DNA from: Cristatella mucedo
Taxonomy: Eukaryota; Bryozoa; Phylactolaemata; Cristatellidae
Assembly (NCBI GenBank): GCA_009760855.2
Contig: WPIO01000030.1
Coordinates: 1,297,001-1,361,000 of the forward strand
Direction of reading: 5' to 3'
DNA: 64,000 nt
In this document: one piece after another, positions 10,500 to 21,990 of the stretch
Numbering within the stretch: the first letter of the stretch is position 1
Layout of the letters: each line of letters opens with the position of its first letter
Program-made: the position numbers and the translations under genes
Notes under the pieces: model-generated
Databases searched by the model: none
Told to the model about the DNA's origin: nothing
The model's input: the letters and a program-made list of their open reading frames with translations, nothing else

Positions 10500-10585
10500 T
10501 AGTGTCGTTGCTCAGGGGTTAAGATGCTCCCACTTCCAGACCGAGTCGTGGGTTCGAGTCCTGCAGCTAACAATCCGTTATCGCC
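10500..10585 (+). mobile_element. tRNA-derived SINE head or tRNA pseudogene
   Basis: Contains a box A-like TTGCTCAGGGG near 10506 and a perfect box B GGTTCGAGTCC near 10550, about 43 bases apart, the spacing of an RNA polymerase III internal promoter. A good cloverleaf could not be drawn, so it is tRNA-derived rather than a working tRNA. The body beyond 10585 matches nothing else in the window. Confidence 0.4.
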
Positions 10586-11064
10586 TACTGCGAGTGGGTA
10601 ATAGTCACCAGGGCACTGCTGACGCTATATACAGGAAGCTGTTGAATCAGCTGACCTTCGCCTCTTTACTTTGCTTCGGCCCGCCCATCCGAGGAGCCGA
10701 TCCGGGACTCGGCGAGCGGATATCCGCCCTTCGTCTCCGATCGCCCACAGTGGGCTTAATGGTTGTGACTAATTTGAAATCGCGAACATTCGCATTACCT
10801 TCAGCAGGAAGTGCCAATCGGCTGAAGGCTCGAGAACAAGAGTAGAAATTTAAATCCGAGGCTTCAAAGCCCCGTGTAGAATGTCAAAAAAGCAATCTCG
10901 ACCTAGCTTAATCAGTGGAGCACTGACCCGGCAATCCACTTGGGATCGCTGTCCCGGTAACCCGAGGCATCAGGAACGCTTCCTGCTTGAGGTGAAATAT
11001 GACTTAATAGCTTGGTCACTGACCGAAGCAGAAATTACCACAATATAATTTAATGTATCTTGGT
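10586..11064. other. Moderately GC-rich spacer, no gene supported
   Basis: Contains an 83-codon frame at 10594-10845 without supporting features, and a weak tRNA-like stretch near 10905 (TAGCTTAATCAGTGG) with a poor box B. Nothing firm. Confidence 0.3.
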
Positions 11065-11872
11065 CTGTAACTCCACAAAGACTATATGGGTATTACGCAG
11101 GAGAGTTTTGTATAGAAAATCCATGGCCTAAGCGGCTTTCGGTACGCAAATGGTAGCCAACATACTTCATCTCACACAACAAAGAGAAAGTAGCAAACAT
11201 AGCCAAGTCAGAACAGTAGTTGACGTACTGAGTGGCATGGATGTAACAGCTCAGGAGCGCTGGGAAAGATGAGCGATAGTCGGCAGCAATAGAGTAGTTG
11301 TCGTTGCGTAAGAATCGTGGAAGCGAGTTCCAAAGTCTAGGACTTACAGAGCTAAAGCTTCGATTGCCAACGGTCTTTAACCGGAGGAATGGGACAGCTA
11401 ATTTATTGCCCATACAGGACCTGAGGGCCCAAAGAGGCTGAAACAGGTGCAGCAGCTCAGCTAGGTATGGAGAAGCCAAGCCATGGCTGGCCTTGTGGGT
11501 CAGCATAAGAACTTTGCTCTGTATACGTTGATCAACCACCAGCTATCCCAGCTCTTTTAGCAAAGGAGACACGCGGTCAAACCTCTAGGACTTGAAAACT
11601 AGCCTTGCAGCCATATTCATAACCATTTGCAGTGGCCTATTAGCATTTTTTGGTAGCCCAGACAAAAGGGAATTACAATAATCAAGCCGATACAGAAATA
11701 AGGAGCTAGTTACATTTTTTGCAAGCCACCGTGGAAGACACATTCTTATATTAGATGGTACAGAGCAAAGTTCTTACGCTGACCCACAAGGCCCACCGTG
11801 GCTTGGCTCCTTCGTACCTAGCTGAACTGCTGCACCAGATTCAGCCTCTTCGGGCCCTCAGGTCCTGTATGG

Positions 11873-12612
11873 GCAATAATAATAGTGATAATAATAATGC
11901 ACTTGATAAAGCACCCTCTGAGAACTTAATCTCTTTTTAGGCGCTTTACATTTGCTGCAAAGGAAAATGCAATAGAATGGTAAGTAAAATCATGCTTGAA
12001 AAATAAACAAAATGAATAACATGGTTAGGGGTGACATGCACAGGGTCAGCATGCAAATGTGGTTAGTGGCAGCATGCTCAGTGTCAGCACGCATAAGCAC
12101 GTGAAGGACGAATCACAGGGACCCACTAAATGCTGTCCTAAATAGATGCGTTTTTAAGTTCTTTTTAAATGTGGTCAGGTCAGGGGATGTTCTGACGCAG
12201 GTCGAGAGGGAGTTCCAGGCTTTGGGAGAATACGAACTAAATGCACGGTCTCCAAAGGATTTAAGGTTTGTACGAGGTATTTGTAGACTGTTGGATTCCG
12301 AAAAGCGGGTGGTACGATGCTTGGCCTGATGGGGGAGTATGTCGGAGAGATAGGCTGGAGCCATAGAATGAAGGGACCTAAAATTGAGCGACAAAACCTT
12401 GAAGTCAATCCGTTGCTTGACTGGTAGCCAGTGCAGGTCGGCGAGAAGTGGAGTAATGTGGCAACTGCGACGCTCACGACAGACAAGCCTAGCTGCAGAG
12501 TTGTGCACCAACTGCAATCGCTTGATCGCACATGCTGGTAGGCCAGTAAGCAGTGAGTTGCAGAAGTCGAGACGAGATGTCATGAATGCATGGACCAACT
12601 TAGACGAATAAA
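11873..12612 (-). mobile_element. F1 LINE (CR1/L2 group), inner copy of the nest
   Basis: A 5'-truncated F1 copy in minus orientation. Its (ATT)n 3' end lies at 11873-11900, followed by the stem-loop tail, a 3' untranslated stretch of about 200 bases and the C-terminal coding region. It is inserted into the middle F2 copy and is therefore the youngest of the three. Confidence 0.9.
12113..12612 (-). pseudogene. F1 LINE ORF2, C-terminal region after the reverse transcriptase
   Basis: About 165 codons free of stops, ending FRTAFSGSL with a stop at 12113. It contains [50 protein letters not shown] and KAWNSLS, the conserved region distal to the reverse transcriptase in CR1/L2-group elements. In most other F1 copies of this window the same segment carries stops. 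The protein is only the C-terminal part; the catalytic core and endonuclease are missing through 5' truncation. Confidence 0.85.
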
Positions 12613-13266
12613 TTAGCTGTTCCATTCCTCCGTTTAAAGACCGTCGGCGACAGAAACTGAAGCTCTGCAGGTCCTAGTCTGTGGAAAACGATTCCGCAAT
12701 TCTTACGCAACGACAACTACTCTCCTGCTGCCGAATATGACTAATCCTTTTCATCGGTCCTGAGCTGTTACTTCCATGCTACTCACTACCTCAACTGCTC
12801 TCATGACTCTGCTATGCTTTACACTTTCTCTTTGTAGCGTGAAATGAAGTCTGTTGGCTACCGAATGCGTACCGAAAGCTGCTTAGGCTGTGAGTGCGCT
12901 ATACAAAACTCTCCTGCGTAACACAAACATTGTCTTTATGACTTTGTGGAGTTACAGATGGAGATACATTACATTACATTACATAGGGATTGGACGTGAT
13001 GGGCTAGATGTAGAAGCAGACTTCTGAAGGAAGCTTTTACAGTTTAGACAGGTGTCAACAACGACACCTAAATTTGGAGCGCGCAGTGGTCGCACAAAAG
13101 CGTAATCTACTAGAAGAGCAAAACCTTCTCATCCAGCCACGCGCTTAGGGTATCCTATGAGCAGCAGTTTTGTTGTATCGTCGGTTAGTTTCAAAATATT
13201 TTCGACATCCTGGCTCAAATGTCGGCAAGGCAAACATTCAGTTTAACAGTTGCTACTGCAGATTCC

Positions 13267-13723
13267 GACGGTTTGAATAAGAAATACTGCTGAGTATCGT
13301 CAGCATGCAAGCGATATCCTATCCCATGGGCCTAGTCACTTTTCCGAGAGGTTGAGTGTAAATGCAGAACAGCAAGGGACCGATTACGGAACCTCGAGGG
13401 ACTTCACAGGTGACCGGTCTCGTAAATGTGACCTGACCCCCACTCAACACGGATTGAACACGATCCGACAAGTACGATTTAAACCGAGCCAGTGCCTCGT
13501 CTGCCAGACCAATCGTTGTTCTCAATCTTTCAAGTAGGACTCCTCGATCAATGGTATCGAAGGCAGCTGATAGATCTAGCAGAGCTAGGGGCAGTGACAT
13601 TCCCGTCATCGTTGCCACATAGAATGTAATTGTTAACATGAAGGAGAGCAGTTTCAGTGGAGTGCTGCCTCTTAATACTTCCTCCACCTCTTTCACTAAG
13701 GGCTGAACTTGGAAATAGTGCAA
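13267..13723 (-). pseudogene. F2 LINE reverse transcriptase core
   Basis: Minus-strand frame with the motif A block LDLSAAFDTIDR, a motif B block containing GSVIGPLLF (preceded by VPR where PQ is usual) and, just past a break near 13319, the motif C block HADDTQ in place of the usual YADDTQ. The enzyme would copy LINE RNA at a nicked target. The motif C change, the frame break and the missing N-terminal half make this copy inactive. Confidence 0.85.
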
Positions 13724-13740
13724 CTTAGAACTACGGGATG

Positions 13741-13999
13741 AGCAGAGGCTGCCTCGATAGCCTATAGATAATTGCGATTCAGCCGCGCTTCGACGGAACA
13801 GCTTCCCTGGTATTTGTCAGGCTTTGGCAAAGGCTTGTAGCATTACAAGAGCTGTGGTGCTTATGGCATTAGGATTTTCGTGTAGAAGTGACTACACAAT
13901 TTCTTTCGCAGCATGTATTCAAAACTATTACTGCTAAAATCAAGGTCTGTCTGGATCTTGAAAAGACAGCACTAATTTAGAAGAGCAGTTCCGCAGGTT
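13741..13999. other. Spacer between two LINE copies, nothing recognised
   Basis: About 260 bases with no match noticed to other parts of the window and no coding pattern. Confidence 0.3.
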
Positions 14000-14496
14000 T
14001 TGCTATAATAATAATAATAATGCATTCGATAAAGCGCTCTCAGAGAACTCAATCTCTCTCTAGGCGCTTTATATTTGCTGCAAAGGGAAATTCAATTGAA
14101 TGTTGAGTAATATCATGCTTGATAAACGAACAAATGAATAGCATGGTTAGGCGTGACAAGCCCAGGGGCAGCATGCAAGTGTGGTTAGTGGCAGCATGCA
14201 CAGTGTCAGCTCGCATAAGCACATCAAGGACGAATCACGGGGACCCACTAAATGCTGTCCTAAATAGGTGCGTTTTTAAGTTCTTTTTAAATGTGGTCAG
14301 GTCAGGGGATGTTCTGACGTAGGTCGGGAGGGAGTTCCAGGCTTTGGGAGCGTACGAACTAAATGCACGGTCTCCAAAGGATTTAAGGTTTGTACGAGGT
14401 ATTTGTAAACGGTTGGATTCCGAAAAGCGGGTGGTACGTTGTTTGGCCGGATAGGGGAGTATATCTGAGAGATAGGCTGGAGCTAAAGAATGAATG
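14000..14496 (-). mobile_element. F1 LINE, short 3' copy
   Basis: (ATT)n end at 14007-14024, stem-loop tail, 3' untranslated part and about 70 codons of the C-terminal region in minus orientation. Truncated at about 14496, where F1-like sequence stops abruptly. Confidence 0.85.
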
Positions 14497-16767
14497 CTCT
14501 TGATTATTCTTAGCTACTGATTTACAGTTTGCAGATTAACAGATTTACAGTTCTTAGCTACAGCTTGATTGTTCTTAGCTACATATCTGACGGCGAATGT
14601 CTAAGTGTTTGCACGTGACGGCGGTATGTCCGTCCGCAATATTCCGACGCAGGCTCTGCAAGCAGCTTGAGCCTTTCGTGGAAGCGGCGCTTAAATAAGT
14701 TCAAAGCCGGGATGTCGTTGAAGCAAATGGAATTAGAACGCAGCCACTAGCGAACCGGCGCGGCTGAGAGGGCGCAGCGAGCGAGCGTAGCAGCAGCAGC
14801 AGCAGCCACGGCTCCAAGAGATATTAGCTGCACCGCGGGTACCCCCACTGGAGCTGCGCCGGCGTCTAGTTGCTCAACAAGTTACCTGAAAAAGGTAAAC
14901 GTCGTCGCTGTCACGCTCATCCCCGAGATAGGCGGCGGTAGAAAGTGAACGCACCGATGCGCCGAGCAGCGCGACTAGAAGCACTTTTCGAAGCACGTTT
15001 TGGACTTCAGCAGACGACTTCTCCAGGGACGCCTATGGCGAACGAGGCCGCCGCCGTCGATTAGGTGCTACAGCAGCGCCCGATAGGCCCTCTGTCTCCC
15101 GTATGCTACTGTCCCCCGTGTAGTTTCTTCAGCTCAGGTTGATAGAGTGCAAATGTATATGGTATCTATGATAATAATAGTAATAATAATAATAATAATG
15201 CCTTTTGCATAGTGCCATAGGATAATTTGGTTTTTGTTCATGCGATTAGCAACTCGCTGCATGAGAAGCAATGCAGATAGCTAATGAAATGCAGGGTATT
15301 ATGCTTAGACAAGCACGCAAAGGACAAGAGGTATTGTGCTGACTTTCGTGCGGTTGAGGAGAGGGTTGATGATCAACATCAGAATTTTTCCGTTTTTTAT
15401 ACGAGGCTCCGCAGTTTTCTTATTCAAGCTAGACTTGGCCTTAGCAACGATAGATTGGTATGATCTAAAATAGTTCTCCTATGTCACTCAATGAAAATCA
15501 GTCAGGATTCTTACAAGATTTTTCAAGCTTGCACGAAGTATTCCTAGGTAATAGAACATCTGCAGTGCACCGTAGCCTATCTTGGCGAGGGCATACGTTG
15601 TGCTTAGTCAGGGGAGCCAACTCAGCCAAAGCACCGGTGAGCGTCGTGCTGTAGCCTTTTAGCAATGGAGGATCAATCAGGTGGAAGGACCAAGCAGCAG
15701 TGGCGAGGAACCTATTTTTTGGTGAACATCTTCAAAATCAAGGCTCTTCACGTTTCGTGATTTGAAGACAGATCAATTACATAATATACAATATATAAAT
15801 ATAAATATATATATACATATAATAACGAAGGACCTGAATGCGGCAGAGAAAAATGGAGATCCGGACATGCGGTCAGATGTGCAGAAATGGTTTATACTAG
15901 GAGTTTGCAGTGTACAGTCGCGCGAGAATGTCCGATCGAGAATGAGGCCTGGATGTGAGCGCGTTCATGCCAGCGACACACTAGAGAAATGTGTCATCCA
16001 GGGAGCGAAATTCGGCACATAGAGTGTCGGCATGGTTATCAAAACAAATTTTAAAGTCACCCAGTATATGGACAGAACGCTTACTTGAGCAAATGATCGA
16101 ACTGAGATGTGACAATCGTAAATAAAGCAAGTCTTGACATCCGGCGGGCATTGGTGACTGCCACCATTGAAAAATTTTGAAGGGAGTCGATACAAGAGAT
16201 TCATAAGCCAGTTTTAAGGAAGCTACCATTGGCTAAACAAATCAGTGAGGACCAGGCAACACTTACTTCTCCAGCGCTAATCTTACTAGACCTCCGAGTA
16301 TAAAAGAAAGAGATACCTGTAAGGGTAGCGTCAGTTAGTTATGGTCGGACAGTTACTGGATATCAGTTAGATATTGATCACCAAATCCAATCAAATTGAG
16401 AGCACTTCCAAGAATCGCATCACGTCTTTTTAAGTGGATTTAATTGCACATCAAACTAACACTACACGAGAACTTTTTAAAACTGACCTGCGACTTTGTC
16501 AAGTGGATAATGGCTGTTATGTTAGAGAGCTTCACTGTACTGCTCGAGCTCAATCAAAATGCTGGGAGGCTCAAAACAATCTAAGGTATACAGGAGGTTC
16601 GTCCAACAATCCGTCTCTTACTTCGCGTTGGCTTTCGGGGAGAGACACCCAATATAAGGAGCCAGTGAGAGGTAGCGCCATTCAGAAATGCTTTTGAACG
16701 TAAACAGCGATTGGTCAATAAGGAAGCACGAGAGTGCAGAAGAGCATGGTCGCTAACATCCAGCGAA
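14497..16767. other. 2.3 kb without a firm gene; GC-rich first half
   Basis: 14600-15150 is GC-rich and CpG-rich with an AGC repeat (14790-14808); it resembles a promoter or first-exon region but has no convincing start codon. 15168-15200 is an (AAT)n run without the LINE tail. 15783-15830 is TA-rich. No RNA gene was seen in the rest. Confidence 0.35.
14886..14996 (-). other. Candidate signal-peptide exon lacking ATG
   Basis: Minus-strand sequence encodes a basic N-terminus, a hydrophobic core (VLLVALLGASV) and an acidic region (YLGDERDSDDVYLFQ), and stops exactly at CAG|GTAACTT, a good donor. The 37 codons end in phase 0. The first codon of the signal-like segment is GTG (14994-14996) where ATG would be expected, and the frame has a stop a few codons upstream. 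It could be an exon whose start was lost, or chance. Confidence 0.2.
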
Positions 16768-16916
16768 GCTGGTTTGGTCCAGCGGATAAGGTGCTCGCCC
16801 CGACCAAGGTCTGGCTGCGGTCGTGGGCTCGAGCCCCGAGGCATATGTGAAGCGCCTGAATAGAGATTAAGTTCTCTTGGGGCGCTATATAAATGAATTA
16901 TATATATATATATAAG
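16768..16916 (+). mobile_element. tRNA-headed SINE with F1 LINE tail
   Basis: Box A TGGTCCAGCGG and box B GGGCTCGAGCCCC about 45 bases apart give a tRNA-like head (closest in style to tRNA-Glu/Asp). The 3' part, from GAAGCGCCTGAATAGAGATT to the AAATGAATT end, matches the F1 LINE 3' stem-loop (GAAGCGCCTAGAAAGAGATT). A short TA run follows. Two further copies occur at 53898-54033 and 54948-55040. Confidence 0.8.
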
Positions 16917-17589
16917 CTGAAATGGCGACTAGCGTTTATGAGGGGGCATATACAGACAAAATGTCTAGCTCAAAAGCGAGACTGCGTGACAACATAATGC
17001 CGGCAGTAAATTACACGCAGGCTGAATTTCGCTCGAGGAAGCGCATGCAGACAGAGCCGATGGGCGCTGATTCAAATGCCCGCCGGACGCGGCAGGCGCG
17101 TGCAGCAAGCGTTAGAAGTCTGTGACTGCAAAATTTTTACTCCCGCCACCGACACAACAAACAGATAAGCTTTAGGAAATTCAATCTGTCTCAGATCCTG
17201 AGTTCGACGCAGGTCATGACTTAGAATCTGTGGAGAATATTCTTAGCTGGTGCGGCGAGCGTAAGTCGGGCTGAGTGAGGCGGAAGTTCCGGGTCGTGAA
17301 TAGTACAGAGCTAAAAGAAAATGAGGCTCTCGGGTGCGCAACCTCTGAGCGCCATTTCAGGCAGGGCAAAAGACCCCCTAGACTCCTCTACCCAACACTA
17401 CGCATGTGCATAGCAGACGCAAAGAGAATAATCGTAATGGTTACTATTTAATTAATTATCGGAGGAGTTTGGCAAAAAGCTATATAATAATCAAAAGTTA
17501 GAGGTGAATAGCAGGTGCGTTAGGAAATGGCAGCACCCAAATAATGGCTCTAGCTCCGATTCACGAACGGGAGCTTCGCGTGTTAGGGT
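16917..17589. other. Spacer with no supported gene
   Basis: Holds an ATG-initiated 67-codon frame (16922-17125) rich in Arg, Ser and Ala without recognisable domain, splice signal or promoter; I treat it as chance. Nothing else seen. Confidence 0.3.
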
Positions 17590-20440
17590 TGGACGAATTA
17601 CCGCAACCTACCGAAATCCACCGCAGTCAATTCTAATTAGGCTACACTTGACAGGACGTTGGCGTCGCTGTGCTCAAGTTTCTAGCGTATATTGTAGCAC
17701 ATCTTCAATTTTATGTATCCACTAAATTTCGTGACGCTGAGCACGCGAAATCATGCACATGAGCTACGAGACGGAGGGCAGTACAGCAATTCACCGAAAT
17801 CCACCGCAATCCACCGCAATCCACTTTAGTTCGCCTCATATCCAACATAAATCAGCTGAGGTAAGTTCCAAATAATTTTGAATTTTTAGCTACTTGCAAA
17901 ATGTGTTCTCACAATTTTGTGCGGTTCCGCTCACGCATTCTCACAAAGTTCAGTAAATAGATTGCAGCGGCCCAGCCAATACCGTAATCCACCTCATTCC
18001 ACTGCATTCCAGAGCAAAACGACAGTTATCTAGTGGGAAGAGCTTCTTTTTTGATTTCATATATTGTACTCATGAAATTTCACTTGCATTGGCACGGGCG
18101 TTTTCGTGCAATGCCCTGCATTCGACTGCAATTGCAGGGCCAATATCACGAACCACTAAAATCTATGCAAAACGACCAGAAATAGATTACGCTGAGCTCC
18201 AGTTTTCACTGCACACTAAGAGCACTGTGTTTCGCGAACACCCAGTCAAAATAAAAAAGTTATGAATCCGCACACTGGCAATGTGCACAATCATCCGGCC
18301 TGATGGAATACCGTAATCCATTCTATTCAACTGCAAATCATCCTCAAATCGCCAAAGTGAAGCTCTAATTTACATTGTATATAAGACTAGACTCAGTTCA
18401 GAGTGCACCCACATAATTTCACTCCATTGTGCGTACGCGTTCTAATGCGATACACTTCAATCGACTGCAATGGCCCGATCACATAACTCAATCCACCACA
18501 ATCCACCGCAACCCGTCGCAAAGCGACCAGAAACGCATAAATTAGAAGGTCTAGTAACGATTGCACGTTTCTCTACTCTCCAGTTATTGTGAGCTCTCAC
18601 AATTTAACTACAACTGCCTCGGCTATTCTGCAGTAATGCACTGCAATTGGCTGCAGTGGCACGGGCTGATACTGCAATCCACTGCAAACCGCTGTAAAAC
18701 GACCAGAAAACGTACACTTTAAACTCTAGCGGTGATTCCCCGTTGCTTTAATATTTTTATGGTGTACTCGCACAATTTCACTACAATGGCCTCAACCATT
18801 CTGATGCAATGCATAGCAATCGACAGCAATGGCCCAGGCCAATACCGCAATCCACGACATTCCGCTATAGCAATGCCCCGAAATCGCTTTCTAAATGGTC
18901 CAATTTTGAACGCATATTAGAAATCACTTTGATAAAAGTGCAACCACGTCATTTTGACCAATTTAGCACATACAATCTCTGGCAATACACGTCAATCTAA
19001 GGCAACGGCTCAGCTTGAAGCAGCAGTCCACTATAATCCGTGGCAAATCGACCACAAATTGGCAGGGCGAAGCTCCAATTACCATTGCACTTAAAGTTTC
19101 ATTGTATCAAAAGTTAAACAAAAAGATTGGAAAGCTATTTAGCAATTTAAGTGTCAACCATGCACGGCAATCGACCCCAATGGCAGGCGCGACTACCGCA
19201 ATGTTTAATGTTTAGGGATATCGCTTAAAGATTAGCTGCACATAGCTCAAATTCTCATTTCACGTAAAATCTCACTGAGCGTGCGCATACTGTAAACCCA
19301 CCCTGTATATTTAATCTTGAGCAGTGCACAGCAATCGATGGCAATGGCCCTGGAAAATACGGCAACTATTAGAATCCATCGCAAATCACATGATAGTGGC
19401 TTGGCCAAGATCACATTTTTTCTCTGTTTTTGTCACAGCCCACTGTGTTCCAAGTGCAATGATATCTTTTCAAATAATCGCGTGCGTAAAATTGCGAGCA
19501 ATCAATGAAAATCGATATCAATGGTCCGGGCTAATACCACAAACCGCGGCCAATTGACGAGAAATGGGCAGCACAAAGCTCAAATTTTCCTTACATATAA
19601 CATTCCACTGCGTCCAAAGCGAAATCACGGCATTTGCAAGCGGCTTTCCTCATTAACCGTGGAAAATGCTCGGAAATCTACAGCATCGGTTGGAGCCAAT
19701 ATCGTAATCAGAGGAAATCGACCACTTTGGCTGCGTGAAACTGCTACTCTTATTCCACGCAACATCTCACTGTACGCGAGCATACTTTGCATCCGTTGTG
19801 CGGATTCAATCAACTAGAATGCATTGCAATCGACTGCAATGGTCCAGGCAGATAAACCAATCCATAATGGTACTTAAGACATTGACTAAAAGCTGCTGGG
19901 AGAATCTGTAACTTGTCTTGCGCACATCAAGCTGTATTAAAATTGCAGCAACATTCTTTCAAACAATCGAGATCAATTCAAACAATCGAGGGCAATGCAT
20001 GGCAATAGGTGGCAATGGTGCGGCTTCGACAACAGATTGACTAGAAATTAAATACTCGAAGCTATAATTATCATAACACATGACGTCCATTGCGCTCGAA
20101 CATACTTTAAGCCCACTGTGAGCGATTAGTCGCTCGCAATGTATGGCCATTGCAGGCAATGGCCCGGGAAAACACGCCAATCGATGAGGTACGTTACGAA
20201 TGTACACCAACCTCCAGTCAGAAGCTCCAACTTCTCTGGCGCATTACAGGGCACTGCATTAAAAGTTCAACCACATCCTTTCAACCAATCGCGAACGTAC
20301 AATCGAGAGCAATGCTCGGCAATCGACGGCAATGGCCCACTAAAATACTGATAGGCCACCAAAGCATGCGGCTGGACTTTGCCCTTCTAATTTGGGATGC
20401 CATAGTACAACCATCATCATATGCTGTACATTTATCAGTC
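17590..20440 (+). repeat. 170-bp-monomer repeat, full-length copy B (about 16 monomers)
   Basis: The anchor CAATGGCCCGGGCCAATAC or a variant recurs near 17968, 18140, 18298, 18470, 18655, 18827, 19003, 19180, 19342, 19520, 19690, 19840, 20010, 20157 and 20330: steps of about 147-185, mean near 170. Around each anchor the core is a run of 10-bp units of the form CAATNNNNGG or CAATNNNNTG. Each monomer also carries GCGAAGCTCCAATT-like and CACTG...GCGCAC-like segments. Monomers are strongly diverged, so this is an old array or a dispersed unit with internal repetition. Open frames in it are incidental. Confidence 0.85.
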
Positions 20441-20760
20441 CTCTTTGGTGGCGGCTGAAAGTTCGAAAGCTTCATTAGGAAGGCTGTTTTCACAGCAAGA
20501 CGTCCAAGCAAAGCCAAACCTAGACGAGCCAAGACAATTGACACTAATTAGAATACTTTTGTATAGCGCCCCTAGAGTTCTGAATATCTTTCTAGGCACT
20601 TTACAGATGCTGTAAAGAAAGCATGACCAAATGACTAGTGGTAGCATGCGCAATGTCATCCAGCATAACAGTGTTATATGTGAAATGCAAAGGATGGGCA
20701 TGCAGGTATTGTTAGCAGCAGCTGGCATTTTCTGGATAACTGCAGCTGTTTCATTTCTGT
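20441..20760 (-). mobile_element. Degenerate F1-type LINE 3' end with an R1-like scrap
   Basis: 20566-20625 has the tail order GCGCCCC...TTTCTAGGCACTTTACA...GCTGTAAAG, the F1 stem-loop in minus orientation, followed by TGGTAGCATGCGCA and other 3' untranslated matches to about 20740. 20465-20515 (GCTGTTTTCACAGCAAGACG) resembles part of repeat R1. Both are old fragments. Confidence 0.5.
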
Positions 20761-21540
20761 TACGGTCATTAAAACCATATCGATCCGCCTGGTTGTTCTC
20801 AGTGCTAAGCGATGTAGACTACAGGCGATCAGTACGTTTTAACTGAAATAACTCCTAATCGTGCATTTGCACACAGAGGAACGATGCTCTCAAATAAATA
20901 TGAAACAATTTAGTCAGATGCCGAAGAGCTGCGATTACCAAGCTCGGAGATATTGCACATGGAAGTGCGAATAATTTCAAATAATTCGTTTAAGTTCAGC
21001 TTACAGCTGCTCTGAAAATTCGTGAAAGTTCGATTAAGGCCTGCTCGGTAATTCGAACACTTTTAGCAGAGGATTGTCAGAAATCTTCAGTTTTATCAGA
21101 GCAAGTGGCTAATTCAGCTCGTTGAAACTCAAATCCATGAAAAAAGCATGTCTTGTAACCGTTCAAGTTAAAAGGCAAGCCCCAGGTACCATGCTTATCG
21201 ATATTGTCTCAGGCAATTATTTTTGGGCAAAGTGACTGCTAAGGGTACTATGCAATTACTCAGCACTCTGTTGGGCGCCAAGCGTTATTGCTGTTGCAAA
21301 AACGCTTCAAAGAACTTTAAGGACTTAAGTACTTTAACAAAACCACAGCACCCGTAGCGACGCTTACCCTTGAAAATGTGTCTCACACTGATGGAGCAAG
21401 CACCTCGATGCACGGCCAAGGAGTCGTAGGTGCTGCCTGCTTTAACAAAACAGGCGTGTCAACAGTTGCATAGCACGACAGTAATCACGGCGCCCGTATA
21501 ATAATAAAAATCCAAGTCGTTAACGGAGGAAGGAATCCTC
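20761..21540. other. No feature recognised
   Basis: About 780 bases with no open frame of note and no repeat match seen. Confidence 0.3.
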
Positions 21541-21990
21541 CAGAATCATGAAGAGGCATTTTAATGATAACATGCCAAGTGTCAGTACACAACTTCCTTT
21601 TAAATGTCATCGAGCCGAGGAATGCTTTTCGTCAGTTGGCAGTGAATGACAGACTTCGGGGAGAATGCCACCAAAGTCGTGTTCGCTAAAGGACTTGGGA
21701 TTGAATTAAGGCACAGCTAAATGACTTGAGTCGGGAGAGTAGGTGGTAGGTTGAGAATTCTGAATGGGAAGTAGTTAGGGTGTTCAGGCCAGTAAGAGCA
21801 TGGAGGGACCTGAAATGACGATGGCGAGCCTGGTACGGTTGGCGGAAGAGGATCTGACGTGACAATTTGATAGCGCTGTGCAGATATGGCGCTCAGTAAC
21901 TTTGGAGCATCCGCTCTTGCTATTATTGCCTGGTTTCTGCCGTGATCTTTTACAGTCGGCATACCTGCATGCATTGGTTCAGCATCTAAG
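21541..21990 (-). mobile_element. Old LINE fragment of F1 type
   Basis: The sequence follows the F1 C-terminal region in minus orientation (TTCCTTTTAAATGTCATCGAG..., then ACTTCGGGGAGAATGCC, then ATGGAGGGACCTGAAA), so it corresponds to 41200-41600, but with many substitutions and deletions. No long frame survives. Confidence 0.55.

Larger units (their letters stand above)
11755..12985 (+). mobile_element. F2 LINE, middle copy of the nest
   Basis: A 5'-truncated F2 copy in plus orientation inserted in the outer F2 copy. Its coding part (11755-11872 and from about 12613) reads HKAHRGLAPSYLAELL and then continues into the SFSS..LW..SLP region. It ends with the F2 terminus GGAGTTACAGATGGAGATAC followed by ATTAC repeats at 12962-12985. 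It is itself split by the F1 copy at 11873-12612. Continuous copies at 42770 and 52610 show the uninterrupted sequence (ACAATAAAT/AGAATAAAT). Confidence 0.85.
11065..13740 (-). mobile_element. F2 LINE (CR1/L2 group), outer copy of a three-level nest
   Basis: The 3' end lies at 11065, where the reverse complement of the F2 terminal segment (GGAGTTACAGA) is found. Minus-strand coding covers the C-terminal region (11093-11539: HKASHGLASPYLAELL, then GNRSFSSVSPRLWNSLP) and, after an interruption, the reverse transcriptase core (13267-13723). The two halves are separated by 11755-12985. The join is supported by the F2 copy at 50850-51720, where the corresponding sequence is continuous (ACGTGATGGCTAG and the following GTCAAAAACGACACC). 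5'-truncated near 13740. Confidence 0.85.

Noticed and set aside
16922-17125. 67-codon ATG frame between a SINE and the 170-bp repeat
   Set aside because: No motif, promoter or splice evidence; length is within chance expectation.
17590-20440. CRISPR-like array because of regular spacing
   Set aside because: No identical direct repeats with unique spacers; the monomers are diverged along their whole length and the genome is eukaryotic.
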